Source of the DNA: DASXUC01 sp036004445
Lineage (GTDB): Bacteria > Sysuimicrobiota > Sysuimicrobiia > Sysuimicrobiales > Kaftiobacteriaceae
Reading direction: 5' to 3'
Assembly (NCBI GenBank): GCA_036004445.1
Contig: DASYRL010000045.1
Location: 1-12,987, forward strand
DNA: 12,987 nt
A program made the position numbers and the translations under genes. The notes beneath the pieces were generated by a model. That model did no database searches and was not told the DNA's origin. It was given only the letters and a program-made list of their open reading frames with translations. Below, piece after piece: positions 1 through 6,133 of this stretch (positions within the stretch are counted from its first letter, which is position 1; every line of letters begins with the position of its first letter).

Positions 1-290
1 GGCAGGTTCTTCTTGTGCCGCTGGCCGCGGAAGGATCCGATCTCGACCAACCGGCGGACGTCCATCGTGAGGTCTCTCCGTAGGTCGCCCTCGACCTTGA
101 AGCTGCGGTCGATGAACTCGCGGAGCCGGGTGACTTCCTCCTCCGTGAGGTTGCGGACCCGCGTGTCCGGGCTGACGTTCGTGGCCGCCAATACTTCCCG
201 GGCGTGGCTCGGGCCGACGCCAAAAATGTAGGTCAGCGCCACCTCCACCCGCTTGTCCCGCGGCAGATCCACGCCTGCGATGCGCGCCAT
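1..290 (-). CDS. rpsM: 30S ribosomal protein S13, 5' part (cut by window edge)
   Basis: S13 sits in the head of the small subunit, where it touches the P-site tRNA and forms intersubunit bridges with the large subunit. The visible 96 residues begin MARIAGVDLPRDKRVEVALT and include the FGVGPSHA helix-hairpin-helix segment near residue 25 and the GSFRGQRHKKNLP stretch that leads to the basic tail. The tail lies beyond position 1, so truncation is only by the window. The ATG at 288-290 is preceded by a G-rich Shine-Dalgarno (GGGGAG), 11 bases after the rpmJ stop. The rpmJ-rpsM order is the usual entry to the alpha-type segment (rpsM-rpsK-rpsD-rpoA-rplQ), expected to the left of this window. Confidence 0.97.
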   Translation of the reverse strand, partial: MARIAGVDLPRDKRVEVALTYIFGVGPSHAREVLAATNVSPDTRVRNLTEEEVTRLREFIDRSFKVEGDLRRDLTMDVRRLVEIGSFRGQRHKKNL

Positions 291-301
291 GATGCTCCCC
301 C

Positions 302-415
302 CTACCCCTGTTTCTGCTTGTGCTTCGGATTCTCGCAGATGATGAACACGCGCCGTCCGCGCTTGATCACCTTGCACTTTTCACACATCCGCCTGACTGA
401 CGCTCTGACTTTCAT
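302..415 (-). CDS. rpmJ: 50S ribosomal protein L36 (zinc-binding form)
   Basis: This 37-residue protein reads MKVRASVRRMCEKCKVIKRG and ends with KHKQKQG, the usual length and sequence for L36, the smallest protein of the large subunit. It binds 23S rRNA late in assembly. The zinc ligands of the C+ form are all present: Cys11, Cys14, Cys27 and His32. Some bacteria carry a zinc-free paralogue, but this copy is the metal-binding one. The start at 413-415 has a GGGAAGG ribosome binding site at 424-430. Immediately upstream is the repeat hairpin that fills the infA/rpmJ spacer, so the hairpin foot is only about three bases from the ribosome binding site. Confidence 0.96.
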   Translation of the reverse strand: MKVRASVRRMCEKCKVIKRGRRVFIICENPKHKQKQG

Positions 416-433
416 GCTCGTTACCTTCCCTCT

Positions 434-506
434 TAGTGACTCGTGACTAGTGACTCGTAACTCGAATATCCGTCGCCGTAACTAGTCACGAGTCACTAGT
501 CACTAG
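434..506. repeat. Inverted 7-mer array (GTGACTN) in infA/rpmJ spacer
   Basis: Read on the plus strand, 434-461 is a tandem run of GTGACTC/GTGACTA units ending in a variant GTAACTC, and 478-506 is the same run reversed and complemented. An exact 18-base inverted pair is TAGTGACTCGTGACTAGT at 434-451 with its complement at 481-498; the in-register pairing matches 24 of 28 positions. The infA stop codon (503-505) lies inside the right arm. No T-run follows on either strand, so a classical intrinsic terminator is not supported. The unit is shared with the rpsJ/rplC spacer 12 kb away. The function is unknown. Confidence 0.93.
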
Positions 507-721
507 CGGTATCGATAGATGATGCGTCCCCGCGTCGGGTCGTAGGGCGAGAGCTCCACCTTCACCCGGTCGCCCGGCAGGATGCGAATAAAGTGGATCC
601 GCATCTTGCCCGAGATGTGCGCCAGCACGCGGTGCCCGCTCTGCAATTCAACCCGGAACATCGCGTTGGGCAGTACCTCAACGATCGTGCCCTCGACCTC
701 AATGGCGTCCTTCTTGGCCAT
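503..721 (-). CDS. infA: Translation initiation factor IF-1
   Basis: IF-1 is a single OB-fold (S1-type) protein that occupies the A site of the 30S subunit during initiation and helps IF-2 and IF-3 select initiator tRNA. The 72-residue product, starting MAKKDAIEVEGTIVEVLPNA, is exactly family length and carries the conserved HISGKMR and IRILPGDRVKVELSPYD segments, ending in GRIIYRYR. The ATG at 719-721 follows a strong GGAGG four bases away. The 37-base gap from map contains a good sigma70-type extended -10 sequence, so this gene, with rpmJ and rpsM, may be transcribed independently of the long upstream operon. The stop codon is part of the inverted repeat that fills the next spacer. Confidence 0.98.
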   Translation of the reverse strand: MAKKDAIEVEGTIVEVLPNAMFRVELQSGHRVLAHISGKMRIHFIRILPGDRVKVELSPYDPTRGRIIYRYR

Positions 722-748
722 TACTCCTCCGCGCGGGCGCGAAAACTA

Positions 749-778
749 ATTATAGCATTCATACAACGCCGCCGTCGA
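749..778 (-). promoter_or_regulatory. Predicted extended -10 promoter for infA
   Basis: On the minus strand, TATAAT occurs at 754-749, preceded by TGC, which gives the extended -10 form TGnTATAAT. An 18-base spacer separates it from TCGACG (778-773), which matches TTGACA at four of six positions. The element starts inside the last codons of map and is embedded in an AT-rich patch that stands out in this GC-rich DNA. Transcription would start near 742, leaving a leader of about 20 bases with the infA ribosome binding site. This is inferred from sequence only. Confidence 0.6.
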
Positions 779-1529
779 TCTGCGTCAGTACCAGCGCCCC
801 GTCCGCCGTGACCGCAACGGTGTGCTCGAAGTGCGCCGACGGAGCTCGATCCTGCGTGCGGATCGTCCACTCGTCGTCATCCATCGTGACGGCGGGTCCG
901 CCCAGGTTCACCATCGGCTCGATCGCCAACGTCATCCCTTCGCGCAGCACGATGCCGGTGCCGCCCTCGCCGAAATTGGGCACCTGCGGCTCTTCATGGA
1001 GGAGCCGGCCGATGCCGTGGCCCGCGAAGTCCCGGACCACCGAGTACCCGGCCGCCTCGGCGTGCGATTGAATGGCGGCGCCGACGTCGCCGAGCCGGCG
1101 GCCCGGAGCGACCAGATCGATCCCCTTGTACAATGACTCGTGCGTCACGGCCAGCAGGCGCTGCAGCGTCTTGCTGATGCGCCCGACGGGCACCGTGACC
1201 GCAGTGTCGCCGTGGAACCCGTCGAGGATGACGCCCAGGTCGATGGACACGATCTCCCCGTCCTTCAGCCGCCGGCGACCCGGAATACCGTGGACGACCT
1301 CATCGTCAATCGACAGGCAGATGCTGGCCGGAAACCCCCGGTAGCCCAGAAACGACGGGATCGCGCCGTGATCGCGGATAAACGTCTCGGCCGTCCGGTC
1401 CAGCTCGGCGCCGGCGACCCCCGGCGCAACAGCCCGCGCCACCTCGCGCAGCGCCTCCGCCGCGAGGACCCCGGCCCGCCGCATCAACTCGACTTCGGTC
1501 GTCGTTTTGACGACGATCATCGGTCCCAT
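759..1529 (-). CDS. map: Type I methionine aminopeptidase
   Basis: This enzyme removes the initiator methionine from nascent proteins whose second residue is small, using two divalent metal ions in a pita-bread fold. With the chosen start the protein has 256 residues. The five metal ligands are all visible: Asp97 (VSIDLG), Asp108 (GFHGDTA), His171 (GHGIG), Glu204 (AIEPM) and Glu235 (HFEHTV); the substrate-binding His80 (VHGIPG) is also present. There is no N-terminal zinc-finger extension. The ATG at 1529 has GGTGA close upstream; ATG 1520 (MIVVKTTTEVELM) fits family starts equally well, and a GTG at 1544 would overlap adk. The adk-map-infA neighbourhood is the Gram-positive-style arrangement. 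A TATAAT-like promoter overlaps its stop region. Confidence 0.97.
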   Translation of the reverse strand: MGPMIVVKTTTEVELMRRAGVLAAEALREVARAVAPGVAGAELDRTAETFIRDHGAIPSFLGYRGFPASICLSIDDEVVHGIPGRRRLKDGEIVSIDLGVILDGFHGDTAVTVPVGRISKTLQRLLAVTHESLYKGIDLVAPGRRLGDVGAAIQSHAEAAGYSVVRDFAGHGIGRLLHEEPQVPNFGEGGTGIVLREGMTLAIEPMVNLGGPAVTMDDDEWTIRTQDRAPSAHFEHTVAVTADGALVLTQIDGGVV

Positions 1530-1533
1530 CGAG

Positions 1534-2190
1534 TCACCGGGCACGGGCGGCGAGGATTTCCGTCAACCGCCCGTAGACCTCCTCAAAGTCCGCTTCCGCG
1601 TCGATCGTCTCCAGCATCCCCTTCGCCCGGTAGTACTCGACCAGTGGTTCCGTCTGCGCGTGGTAGACCTCCAGGCGATGGCGGACGGTCTCTTCGCTGT
1701 CATCGTCGCGCTGATAGAGCTCGCTGCCGTCGACGTCGCAGCGACCCTCGACCACGGGCGGGTGGAAGTCCACGTGGTAGATGTGGCCCGCCGCGCGGCA
1801 CACCCGGCGGCCGGTCACCCGCCGGATGATCGTCTCCCGGCGCGCCTCGAAGTACACGACCGCGTCCAGCGCGCGCCCGGAGTCCCGCAGCAGCTGGTCG
1901 AGCGCGCGGGCCTGGGGCAGCGTGCGCGGGAAGCCATCGAGGATGAATCCCCGCTCCGTGTCGGGCTCCCGCAGCCGCGCCTCGATGATCGCGATCATCA
2001 CGTCGTCGGGCACCAGCTCGCCGCGATCGACGTAGTCCCGGGCCGCGGTGCCCAGCGCGGATTGGGGATCGGCCATCGCCCGGCGGAGGATGTCCCCCGT
2101 CGAGATCTGCGGGATCCCGTCCCGCTCCTGCAGCAGCTTCGCCTGCGTGCCCTTGCCGGCCCCGTTGGCGCCGAGGAAGATCAGATTCAC
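1534..2190 (-). CDS. adk: Adenylate kinase
   Basis: Adenylate kinase interconverts ATP plus AMP and two ADP in the cytoplasm, balancing the adenine nucleotide pool. The 218-residue protein is the long form with a full LID domain. The P-loop reads GANGAGKGT (residues 7-15), with Asn9 where most homologues have Pro; STGDILR (30-36) and GFILDGFPRT (81-90) bind AMP. The LID zinc site of Gram-positive enzymes is incomplete: Cys131, then Ala134 in place of the second cysteine, Cys151 and Asp154. YQRDDD (159-164) follows. The start is GTG at 2188-2190, whose GAGG ribosome binding site overlaps the secY stop six bases upstream; an out-of-frame ATG lies between. The placement after secY is conserved in many bacteria. 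Confidence 0.97.
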   Translation of the reverse strand: MNLIFLGANGAGKGTQAKLLQERDGIPQISTGDILRRAMADPQSALGTAARDYVDRGELVPDDVMIAIIEARLREPDTERGFILDGFPRTLPQARALDQLLRDSGRALDAVVYFEARRETIIRRVTGRRVCRAAGHIYHVDFHPPVVEGRCDVDGSELYQRDDDSEETVRHRLEVYHAQTEPLVEYYRAKGMLETIDAEADFEEVYGRLTEILAARAR

Positions 2191-2196
2191 GCCATG

Positions 2197-3465
2197 CTAC
2201 CTCATGAAGCCTTCGTAGTGCCGCATCAGCACGTACGCCTCGACCTGCTTCATGGTCTCCAGCGCGACGCCGACGACGATGAGCAGCGACGTGCCCGCGA
2301 GGTAGAACGTCAGCACGCCCGTCCCCCGCGCCAGGTAGATCGGCACCACCGCGATGAGGGCGAGGGTCAGCGCGCCGACGAACGTGAGGCGGTCGACGAC
2401 TCTCGCCAGATAGTCCGTGGTCGGCCGGCCCGGCCGGATCCCCGGGACAAAGCCGCCGTACTTCTTGATGTTCTCGGAGACCTCGTTCGGGTCGAAGCTG
2501 ACCGCGGTGTAGAAGTACGTGAACAAGATGATCAGCACGAAGTACAGCGCGTCGCCCAGCGGCTGGCCGGGAAGGATCATCTGGCCGATGCGCTGGATCG
2601 TCGGGTTGTTGATAAATTGGGCGATCGTCCCCGGAAACTGCAGGACCGATACCGCGAAGATGATCGGAATCACGCCGGCCTGGATGAGCCGCAGCGGCAG
2701 GTGCGTGGACTGGCCTCCGTAGACGCGGCGGCCCACCACGCGTTTGGCGTACTGCACCGGAATCTTCCGCACCGCCTGGGTGATCGCCACGACGGCGACG
2801 ACGCTGGCCAGGACGACGAGGATGTCCAGGCCGAACTGGTACCAGGCGACCTCGCCGACGCGGACGAGGGAGAACGTCTGCGCGGTCTGGCTGGGCAGCC
2901 GGGCGACGATGCCGCCGAAGATGATCAGCGACACGCCGTTGCCGACGCCGTGCTCGGTCATGATCTCACCCATCCAGGTCAGCAGCATCGTGCCGGCGGT
3001 GAGCGTGAGCACGATCATGCCCATCGTCAGCGGGCGCGTGTCGGACAGCGCGCCGAGGTTGCGGATGAGGACCGTCTGCGCGACGGCCTGCAGCACCGCC
3101 AGGACCACCGTCAGGTAGCGTGTGTACATGCCGATCTTCTTGCGGCCGGCCTCGCCTTCTTCTTGCGCGAGCTCCTTCAGCCGCGGGAAGACGACCTGCA
3201 GCAGGCTCATGATGATCGACGCGGTGATGTAGGGGAACACGCCCAGCGCGAAGATGGCGAACCGGCTGAACGCGCCGCCGACGAACAGATCCAGGAAATT
3301 GAACACGCTGCCCTGCTGGCGGAACAGCCGTTCCAGAGCGGCCGGATCGACGCCCGGCACGGGCAGGTGCGTCCCAAACCGGAACAACACCAGCATCACG
3401 GCGGTAAACAGGACCCGCCGGCGCAGGTCGGGAATGCGCAGCGCGTTAAACAGGCCCTGCAGCAT
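2197..3465 (-). CDS. secY: Preprotein translocase subunit SecY
   Basis: SecY is the channel of the Sec translocon in the inner membrane. It passes unfolded secretory proteins out of the cell with SecE, SecG and SecA, and inserts membrane proteins delivered by SRP. The 422-residue sequence shows ten hydrophobic segments. The N-terminal RIPDLRRRVLFT leads into TM1, the plug region follows PVPGVD, and the conserved FALGVFPYITASIIMSLL signature is at about residues 70-90. The large cytoplasmic loop YAKRVVGRRVYGGQSTHLPL contains the arginines that contact the ribosome and SecA, and FDPNEVSENIKKYGGFVPGIRPG lies near residues 325-345. The ATG at 3465 has GGAGG six bases upstream and overlaps the rplO end by 20 bases, suggesting translational coupling. 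Confidence 0.98.
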   Translation of the reverse strand: MLQGLFNALRIPDLRRRVLFTAVMLVLFRFGTHLPVPGVDPAALERLFRQQGSVFNFLDLFVGGAFSRFAIFALGVFPYITASIIMSLLQVVFPRLKELAQEEGEAGRKKIGMYTRYLTVVLAVLQAVAQTVLIRNLGALSDTRPLTMGMIVLTLTAGTMLLTWMGEIMTEHGVGNGVSLIIFGGIVARLPSQTAQTFSLVRVGEVAWYQFGLDILVVLASVVAVVAITQAVRKIPVQYAKRVVGRRVYGGQSTHLPLRLIQAGVIPIIFAVSVLQFPGTIAQFINNPTIQRIGQMILPGQPLGDALYFVLIILFTYFYTAVSFDPNEVSENIKKYGGFVPGIRPGRPTTDYLARVVDRLTFVGALTLALIAVVPIYLARGTGVLTFYLAGTSLLIVVGVALETMKQVEAYVLMRHYEGFMR

Positions 3466-3925
3466 CGATGACCTCCGCCTTTCCGCCGGCCTTCTCGATC
3501 GCGGCCAGCGCGCTCTTGCTGAACGCGTGCGCCTTGACGGTGAGCGCGCGGGAGAGCGTCCCCTCTCCGAGGACCTTCACCCGGCCCTCGCGGACCACCC
3601 CTGCGCCGCGCAGGGTCTCCGGCGTCACCTCGGTGCCGGCGTCGAACTTCTCGAGATCGCGCAGGTTCACCGGCTCGTACGTGTTCCGCGGGATCCGGCC
3701 GGTGCGGTTGTTGCCGCCCGCGCGGACGCCGCGGCGGAACGGCAGCCGCTTCGTGAGAATCGTCTGGCCGCCTTCAAACCCCGGCCGCGGGGCGCTGCCC
3801 GAGCGGGCCTTCTGCCCTTTGCGGCCGCGGCCGCTGTAGACGCCGCGGCCCGAGCCCAGCCCGCGCCCGACCCGGCGCGAGGGACGGCGGCTTCCTCGTG
3901 CTGATTTCAACTCGTTGATCTTCAT
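3446..3925 (-). CDS. rplO: 50S ribosomal protein L15
   Basis: L15 is a late-assembly protein of the large subunit that threads a long basic extension into 23S rRNA and touches many helices. The 159-residue sequence has the usual glycine- and arginine-rich N-terminal arm (MKINELKSARGSRRPSRRVG), the FEGGQTILTKRLPFRRG segment, and the C-terminal globular domain ending AIEKAGGKAEVIDAAGPV. The start codon overlaps the rpsE stop as ATGA. Many bacteria carry rpmD at this point; here there is no room for it. The last 20 bases overlap the start of secY, and the SecY ribosome binding site lies within the rplO coding sequence. Confidence 0.97.
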   Translation of the reverse strand: MKINELKSARGSRRPSRRVGRGLGSGRGVYSGRGRKGQKARSGSAPRPGFEGGQTILTKRLPFRRGVRAGGNNRTGRIPRNTYEPVNLRDLEKFDAGTEVTPETLRGAGVVREGRVKVLGEGTLSRALTVKAHAFSKSALAAIEKAGGKAEVIDAAGPV

Positions 3926-4446
3926 GGCTGCCGTCGTCTCCCCACGAATTCCTCAACCGGTTTGCCGCGGATCCTCGCGACGTCCTCCGGCTGCCGCATC
4001 TCGATCAGCGCCTGCAGCGTGGCGCGCGCCTGGTTGATGGGGTTGCGCGATCCCAGTGACTTGGACAGGATGTCTTTGATGCCGGCGGCTTCCAGGACCG
4101 CCCGCACGGACCCGCCCGCGATGACGCCGGTGCCTTCCGACGCCGGCTTCAGCAGCACCCGGGCCGCACCGTAGCGGCCCACGATCTCGTGCGGCACCGT
4201 GGTGCGCCGCAGGGGAACCTCGACCAACTCCTTCTTGGCGTCCTCGACAGCCTTGCGGATCGCGTCCGGCACCTCCGAGGCCTTGCCCAGCCCCACGCCG
4301 ACGTGGCCGGCCTCGTCGCCGACGACCACGAGCGCGCTGAAGTTGAAGCGCTTCGCGCCCTTGGTCACCTTGGCGACGCGGTTGATGTCGACGGCCTTCT
4401 CGACCGTCAGATTCACACTGTTCGGATCCACCCGCTTGACCGGCAT
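3922..4446 (-). CDS. rpsE: 30S ribosomal protein S5
   Basis: S5 lies at the back of the small subunit near the decoding centre and helps form the mRNA entry channel with S3 and S4; substitutions in its N-terminal loop cause spectinomycin resistance in other bacteria. The 174-residue protein has the double-stranded RNA-binding N-terminal domain (VAKVTKGAKRFNFSALVVVG, about 29-48) and the C-terminal domain with GTGVIAGGSVRAVLEAAGI and KSLGSRNPINQARAT. ATG 4446 was chosen over the in-frame GTG at 4458 because GGAGG falls between them, five bases before the ATG. Upstream is the 9-mer inverted repeat; downstream the stop overlaps rplO directly. Confidence 0.97.
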   Translation of the reverse strand: MPVKRVDPNSVNLTVEKAVDINRVAKVTKGAKRFNFSALVVVGDEAGHVGVGLGKASEVPDAIRKAVEDAKKELVEVPLRRTTVPHEIVGRYGAARVLLKPASEGTGVIAGGSVRAVLEAAGIKDILSKSLGSRNPINQARATLQALIEMRQPEDVARIRGKPVEEFVGRRRQP

Positions 4447-4468
4447 CAGGTCCTCCACCCCGAAGTGC

Positions 4469-4551
4469 GTCTCCCCAGTCTCCCCAGTCTACCCGGTCTC
4501 ATTCTCTGGTCTTCCTGGGAAGACTGGGAAGACAGGGGAGACTGGGCAGAC
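4469..4551. repeat. Inverted 9-mer array (GTCTNCCCA) in rplR/rpsE spacer
   Basis: On the plus strand, 4469-4500 holds three GTCTNCCC(A/G) units and the start of a fourth. The complementary arm at 4511-4551 holds four reversed units (GTCTGCCCA, GTCTCCCCT, GTCTTCCCA, GTCTTCCCA when read on the minus strand). Pairing the three outer units of each arm gives 23 matches in 27, with a loop that includes the poorly matching fourth units. The array fills nearly all of the 109-base spacer: its foot is four bases from the rplR stop on one side and 12 bases from the rpsE ribosome binding site on the other. The same 9-mer occurs in the rplV/rpsC spacer. No T-run follows. Confidence 0.92.
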
Positions 4552-4555
4552 ATTC

Positions 4556-4924
4556 TTAGAACTTCAGACCCGCTTCCCGCGCCGCGTCTGCCAAGGCCTT
4601 GATGCGGCCGTGGTACAGGTAGCCGCCGCGGTCGAACACGACTTGGGTGATACCCTTCTCCTTCGCGCGCCGCGCGATCAGCTTGCCGACCTCGCTTCCG
4701 GAGGCGGCCTTCTTCTTGTCCTTCAGCGCGTCGCGGATTTCCGGATCGCGCGTGGACGCGGCCGCCAGCGTGACGCCGCGCGAGTCGTCGACGATCTGCG
4801 CGTACATGTGGTTGAGGCTGCGGAAGACGGACAGGCGCGGGCGCTGCGTACCCCCGGCCATCGTCCGGCGGATCCGCAGGTGCCGCTGCTGCCGCGTTGC
4901 GTTTCGATCTTGCTTCTTGAGCAT
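4556..4924 (-). CDS. rplR: 50S ribosomal protein L18
   Basis: L18 binds 5S rRNA with L5 and anchors it in the central protuberance. The 122-residue protein has the expected size. The basic N-terminus (MLKKQDRNATRQQRHLRIRR) is followed by RPRLSVFRSLNHMYAQIVDD, the conserved core, and it ends with the VVFDRGGYLYHGRIKALADA segment and AAREAGLKF. The ATG at 4924 follows AGGAG, which overlaps the rplF stop (TAGGAG), so the two genes are closely coupled with 10 bases between them. The gene is followed by a spacer of 109 bases occupied by a hairpin-forming 9-mer repeat before rpsE. Confidence 0.97.
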   Translation of the reverse strand: MLKKQDRNATRQQRHLRIRRTMAGGTQRPRLSVFRSLNHMYAQIVDDSRGVTLAAASTRDPEIRDALKDKKKAASGSEVGKLIARRAKEKGITQVVFDRGGYLYHGRIKALADAAREAGLKF

Positions 4925-4934
4925 CGCGATTCTC

Positions 4935-5489
4935 CTAGGCCTTGCCGGTCGTGCCCTTTCCGGCCTTGCCGGCCTTCAGCTTGATGCGTTCCCCGGCGTA
5001 GCGGACGCCTTTGCCCTTGTAGGGATCGGGCTTCCGGATCTCCCGGATGCGCGCGGCGACCTGCCCGACCAGCTCCTTGTCGATGCCCGTCACGGCAACG
5101 CGGGTGGGCTGGGGCACTTCGAACGTGATCCCCTCGACCGCCTGGACCTCCACCGGGTGAGAGAACCCCAGCTGGAGCGCGAGCCCGTTGCCGGCCTTGG
5201 CCGCGCGATAGCCGACGCCGTGGATTTCAAGCTCGATGCGGAATCCGTCGGTGACGCCCTTGACCATATTGGCCAGCAGGGCCCGCGTGAGCCCGTGCAG
5301 GGCGCGGTGCCGGTCCAGATCCGACGGCCGCTCCACGGTGATGACGCCGTCGTTCAACCGCACCCGGATGTCCGGATGCACCGTCCGCGCGAGCCGTCCC
5401 TTGGGGCCCTTGATCTCGATGCTGGCGCCGGCCAACACAGCCTCAACGCCTTTCGGCAGCGGAATCGGCGCCTTTCCCACTCGACTCAT
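4935..5489 (-). CDS. rplF: 50S ribosomal protein L6
   Basis: L6 lies near the sarcin-ricin loop and the translation-factor binding site of the large subunit. The 184-residue product starts MSRVGKAPIPLPKGVEAVLA and contains two repeated alpha-beta domains, with IEIKGPKGRLARTVHPDIRV in the first and the signature RIREIRKPDPYKGKGVRYAGE in the second, ending in a lysine- and glycine-rich tail. Length and motifs are typical. The start ATG at 5489 has a GAGGG-type ribosome binding site. The 39-base spacer from rpsH contains one CGTTCCCG unit just after the rpsH stop, a unit that recurs in two other spacers of this operon. Confidence 0.97.
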   Translation of the reverse strand: MSRVGKAPIPLPKGVEAVLAGASIEIKGPKGRLARTVHPDIRVRLNDGVITVERPSDLDRHRALHGLTRALLANMVKGVTDGFRIELEIHGVGYRAAKAGNGLALQLGFSHPVEVQAVEGITFEVPQPTRVAVTGIDKELVGQVAARIREIRKPDPYKGKGVRYAGERIKLKAGKAGKGTTGKA

Positions 5490-5517
5490 CTTCCCGCCCT
5501 CATGGTCCAGTTCTCCG

Positions 5518-5525
5518 CGTTCCCG
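5518..5525. repeat. Single CGTTCCCG unit in rpsH/rplF spacer
   Basis: One exact copy of the 8-mer CGTTCCCG lies three bases after the rpsH stop codon in the direction of transcription. It matches the units that form a four-copy array in the rplN/rplX spacer and a two-copy array in the rplB/rpsS spacer. Alone it could be chance; its identical position right after a stop codon is the reason for listing it. Confidence 0.5.
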
Positions 5526-5528
5526 CGT

Positions 5529-5930
5529 CTACCACACATAGCACAGCACTTCTCCACCCACGCCGAGCCGGCGGGCCTGCCGATCGGACATGATGCCGCG
5601 CGACGTGGTGAGGATCGCGACGCCCAGCCCGCCCCGCACGCGGGGGATCTCCGTCCGGGTCGTGTACATCCTCAGCCCGGGCCGGCTGACACGGGTCAGC
5701 CCCGACAGCACGTGTTCCTTGCGCGGGCCGTACTTGAGCGTGATCCGCAGCACGCCCTGGGGCCCGCGCTCGATGAGGGTCCAGTTGTTGATGAAACCCT
5801 CGTCCTTGAGGATCTTCGCGATTTCGACCTTGAGCTTGCTCGCCGGCACGTCGGCGTGGTCGTGGCCCGCCGTGTTTGCGTTGCGGATCCGCGTCAGCAT
5901 GTCTGCAATTGGATCGGTGATGACACCCAC
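5529..5930 (-). CDS. rpsH: 30S ribosomal protein S8
   Basis: S8 is a primary 16S rRNA-binding protein of the central domain. In E. coli it also represses the spc operon by binding its own mRNA; no such site was identified here. The 133-residue protein has the conserved N-terminal DPIADMLTRIRNAN and the C-terminal RPGLRMYTTRTEIPRVRGGLGVAILTT region with SRGIMSDRQARRLGVGGEVLCYVW, the rRNA-binding part. The start is GTG at 5928-5930 (VGVITDP), with a G-rich ribosome binding site about nine bases upstream near the rpsZ stop. It lies between rpsZ and rplF as in most spc operons. Confidence 0.97.
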   Translation of the reverse strand: MGVITDPIADMLTRIRNANTAGHDHADVPASKLKVEIAKILKDEGFINNWTLIERGPQGVLRITLKYGPRKEHVLSGLTRVSRPGLRMYTTRTEIPRVRGGLGVAILTTSRGIMSDRQARRLGVGGEVLCYVW

Positions 5931-5943
5931 GTTCAGTACCCCC

Positions 5944-6129
5944 TTACCAACTTGCCTTCACAAGTCCGGGAATCTCGCCCTTGTGTCCCAGTTCGCGCAG
6001 GCAGATCCGGCACAGCCCGAACTTCCGGAACACCGCCCGGGGCCGGCCGCAGCGCAGGCACCGCGTGTACTTCCGGACCTTGAATTTCGGCTCTTGCTTC
6101 CACTTGTTCAGCAGCGCCTTCTTCGCCAC
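5944..6129 (-). CDS. rpsZ: 30S ribosomal protein S14, type Z
   Basis: S14 binds the 3' major domain of 16S rRNA in the head of the small subunit. This is the short zinc-binding form of 61 residues, not the roughly 100-residue cysteine-free form of enterobacteria. Cys24-x2-Cys27 and Cys40-x2-Cys43 form the zinc ribbon, and the C-terminus is the typical GEIPGLVKASW. The start is GTG (6127-6129), four bases after the rplE stop, with a G-rich stretch overlapping that stop as ribosome binding site. The type-Z protein within the spc cluster is common in Firmicutes, Actinobacteria, Thermus and related groups, and is one of the clues to the host lineage. Confidence 0.97.
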   Translation of the reverse strand: MAKKALLNKWKQEPKFKVRKYTRCLRCGRPRAVFRKFGLCRICLRELGHKGEIPGLVKASW

Positions 6130-6133
6130 TTCC

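Noticed and set aside
1..290. Truncated rpsM as a pseudogene
   Set aside because: The reading frame is open to position 1 and matches S13 throughout; it is cut only by the window edge, as is tuf at the other end.
434..506. Intrinsic terminator between infA and rpmJ (and at the other hairpins)
   Set aside because: None of the four stems is followed by a run of T on the transcribed strand, and downstream genes of the same operon follow within a few bases.
1531..1538. Single copy of the 7-mer unit (GGTGACTC on the minus strand) at the adk/map junction
   Set aside because: One 7-8 base match is expected by chance in 13 kb and lies in the overlap of coding signals; no array is present.
1507..3471. 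Open frame of 654 codons on the plus strand
   Set aside because: It is antisense to secY and adk, is full of Arg, Asp, His and Gln with no recognisable domain, and is explained by high GC leaving few stop codons opposite real genes.
4647..6083. Plus-strand open frame of 478 codons, and similar ones at 7834-9252 and 9980-11329
   Set aside because: All lie opposite well-recognised ribosomal-protein genes, lack family motifs and have no convincing ribosome binding site.
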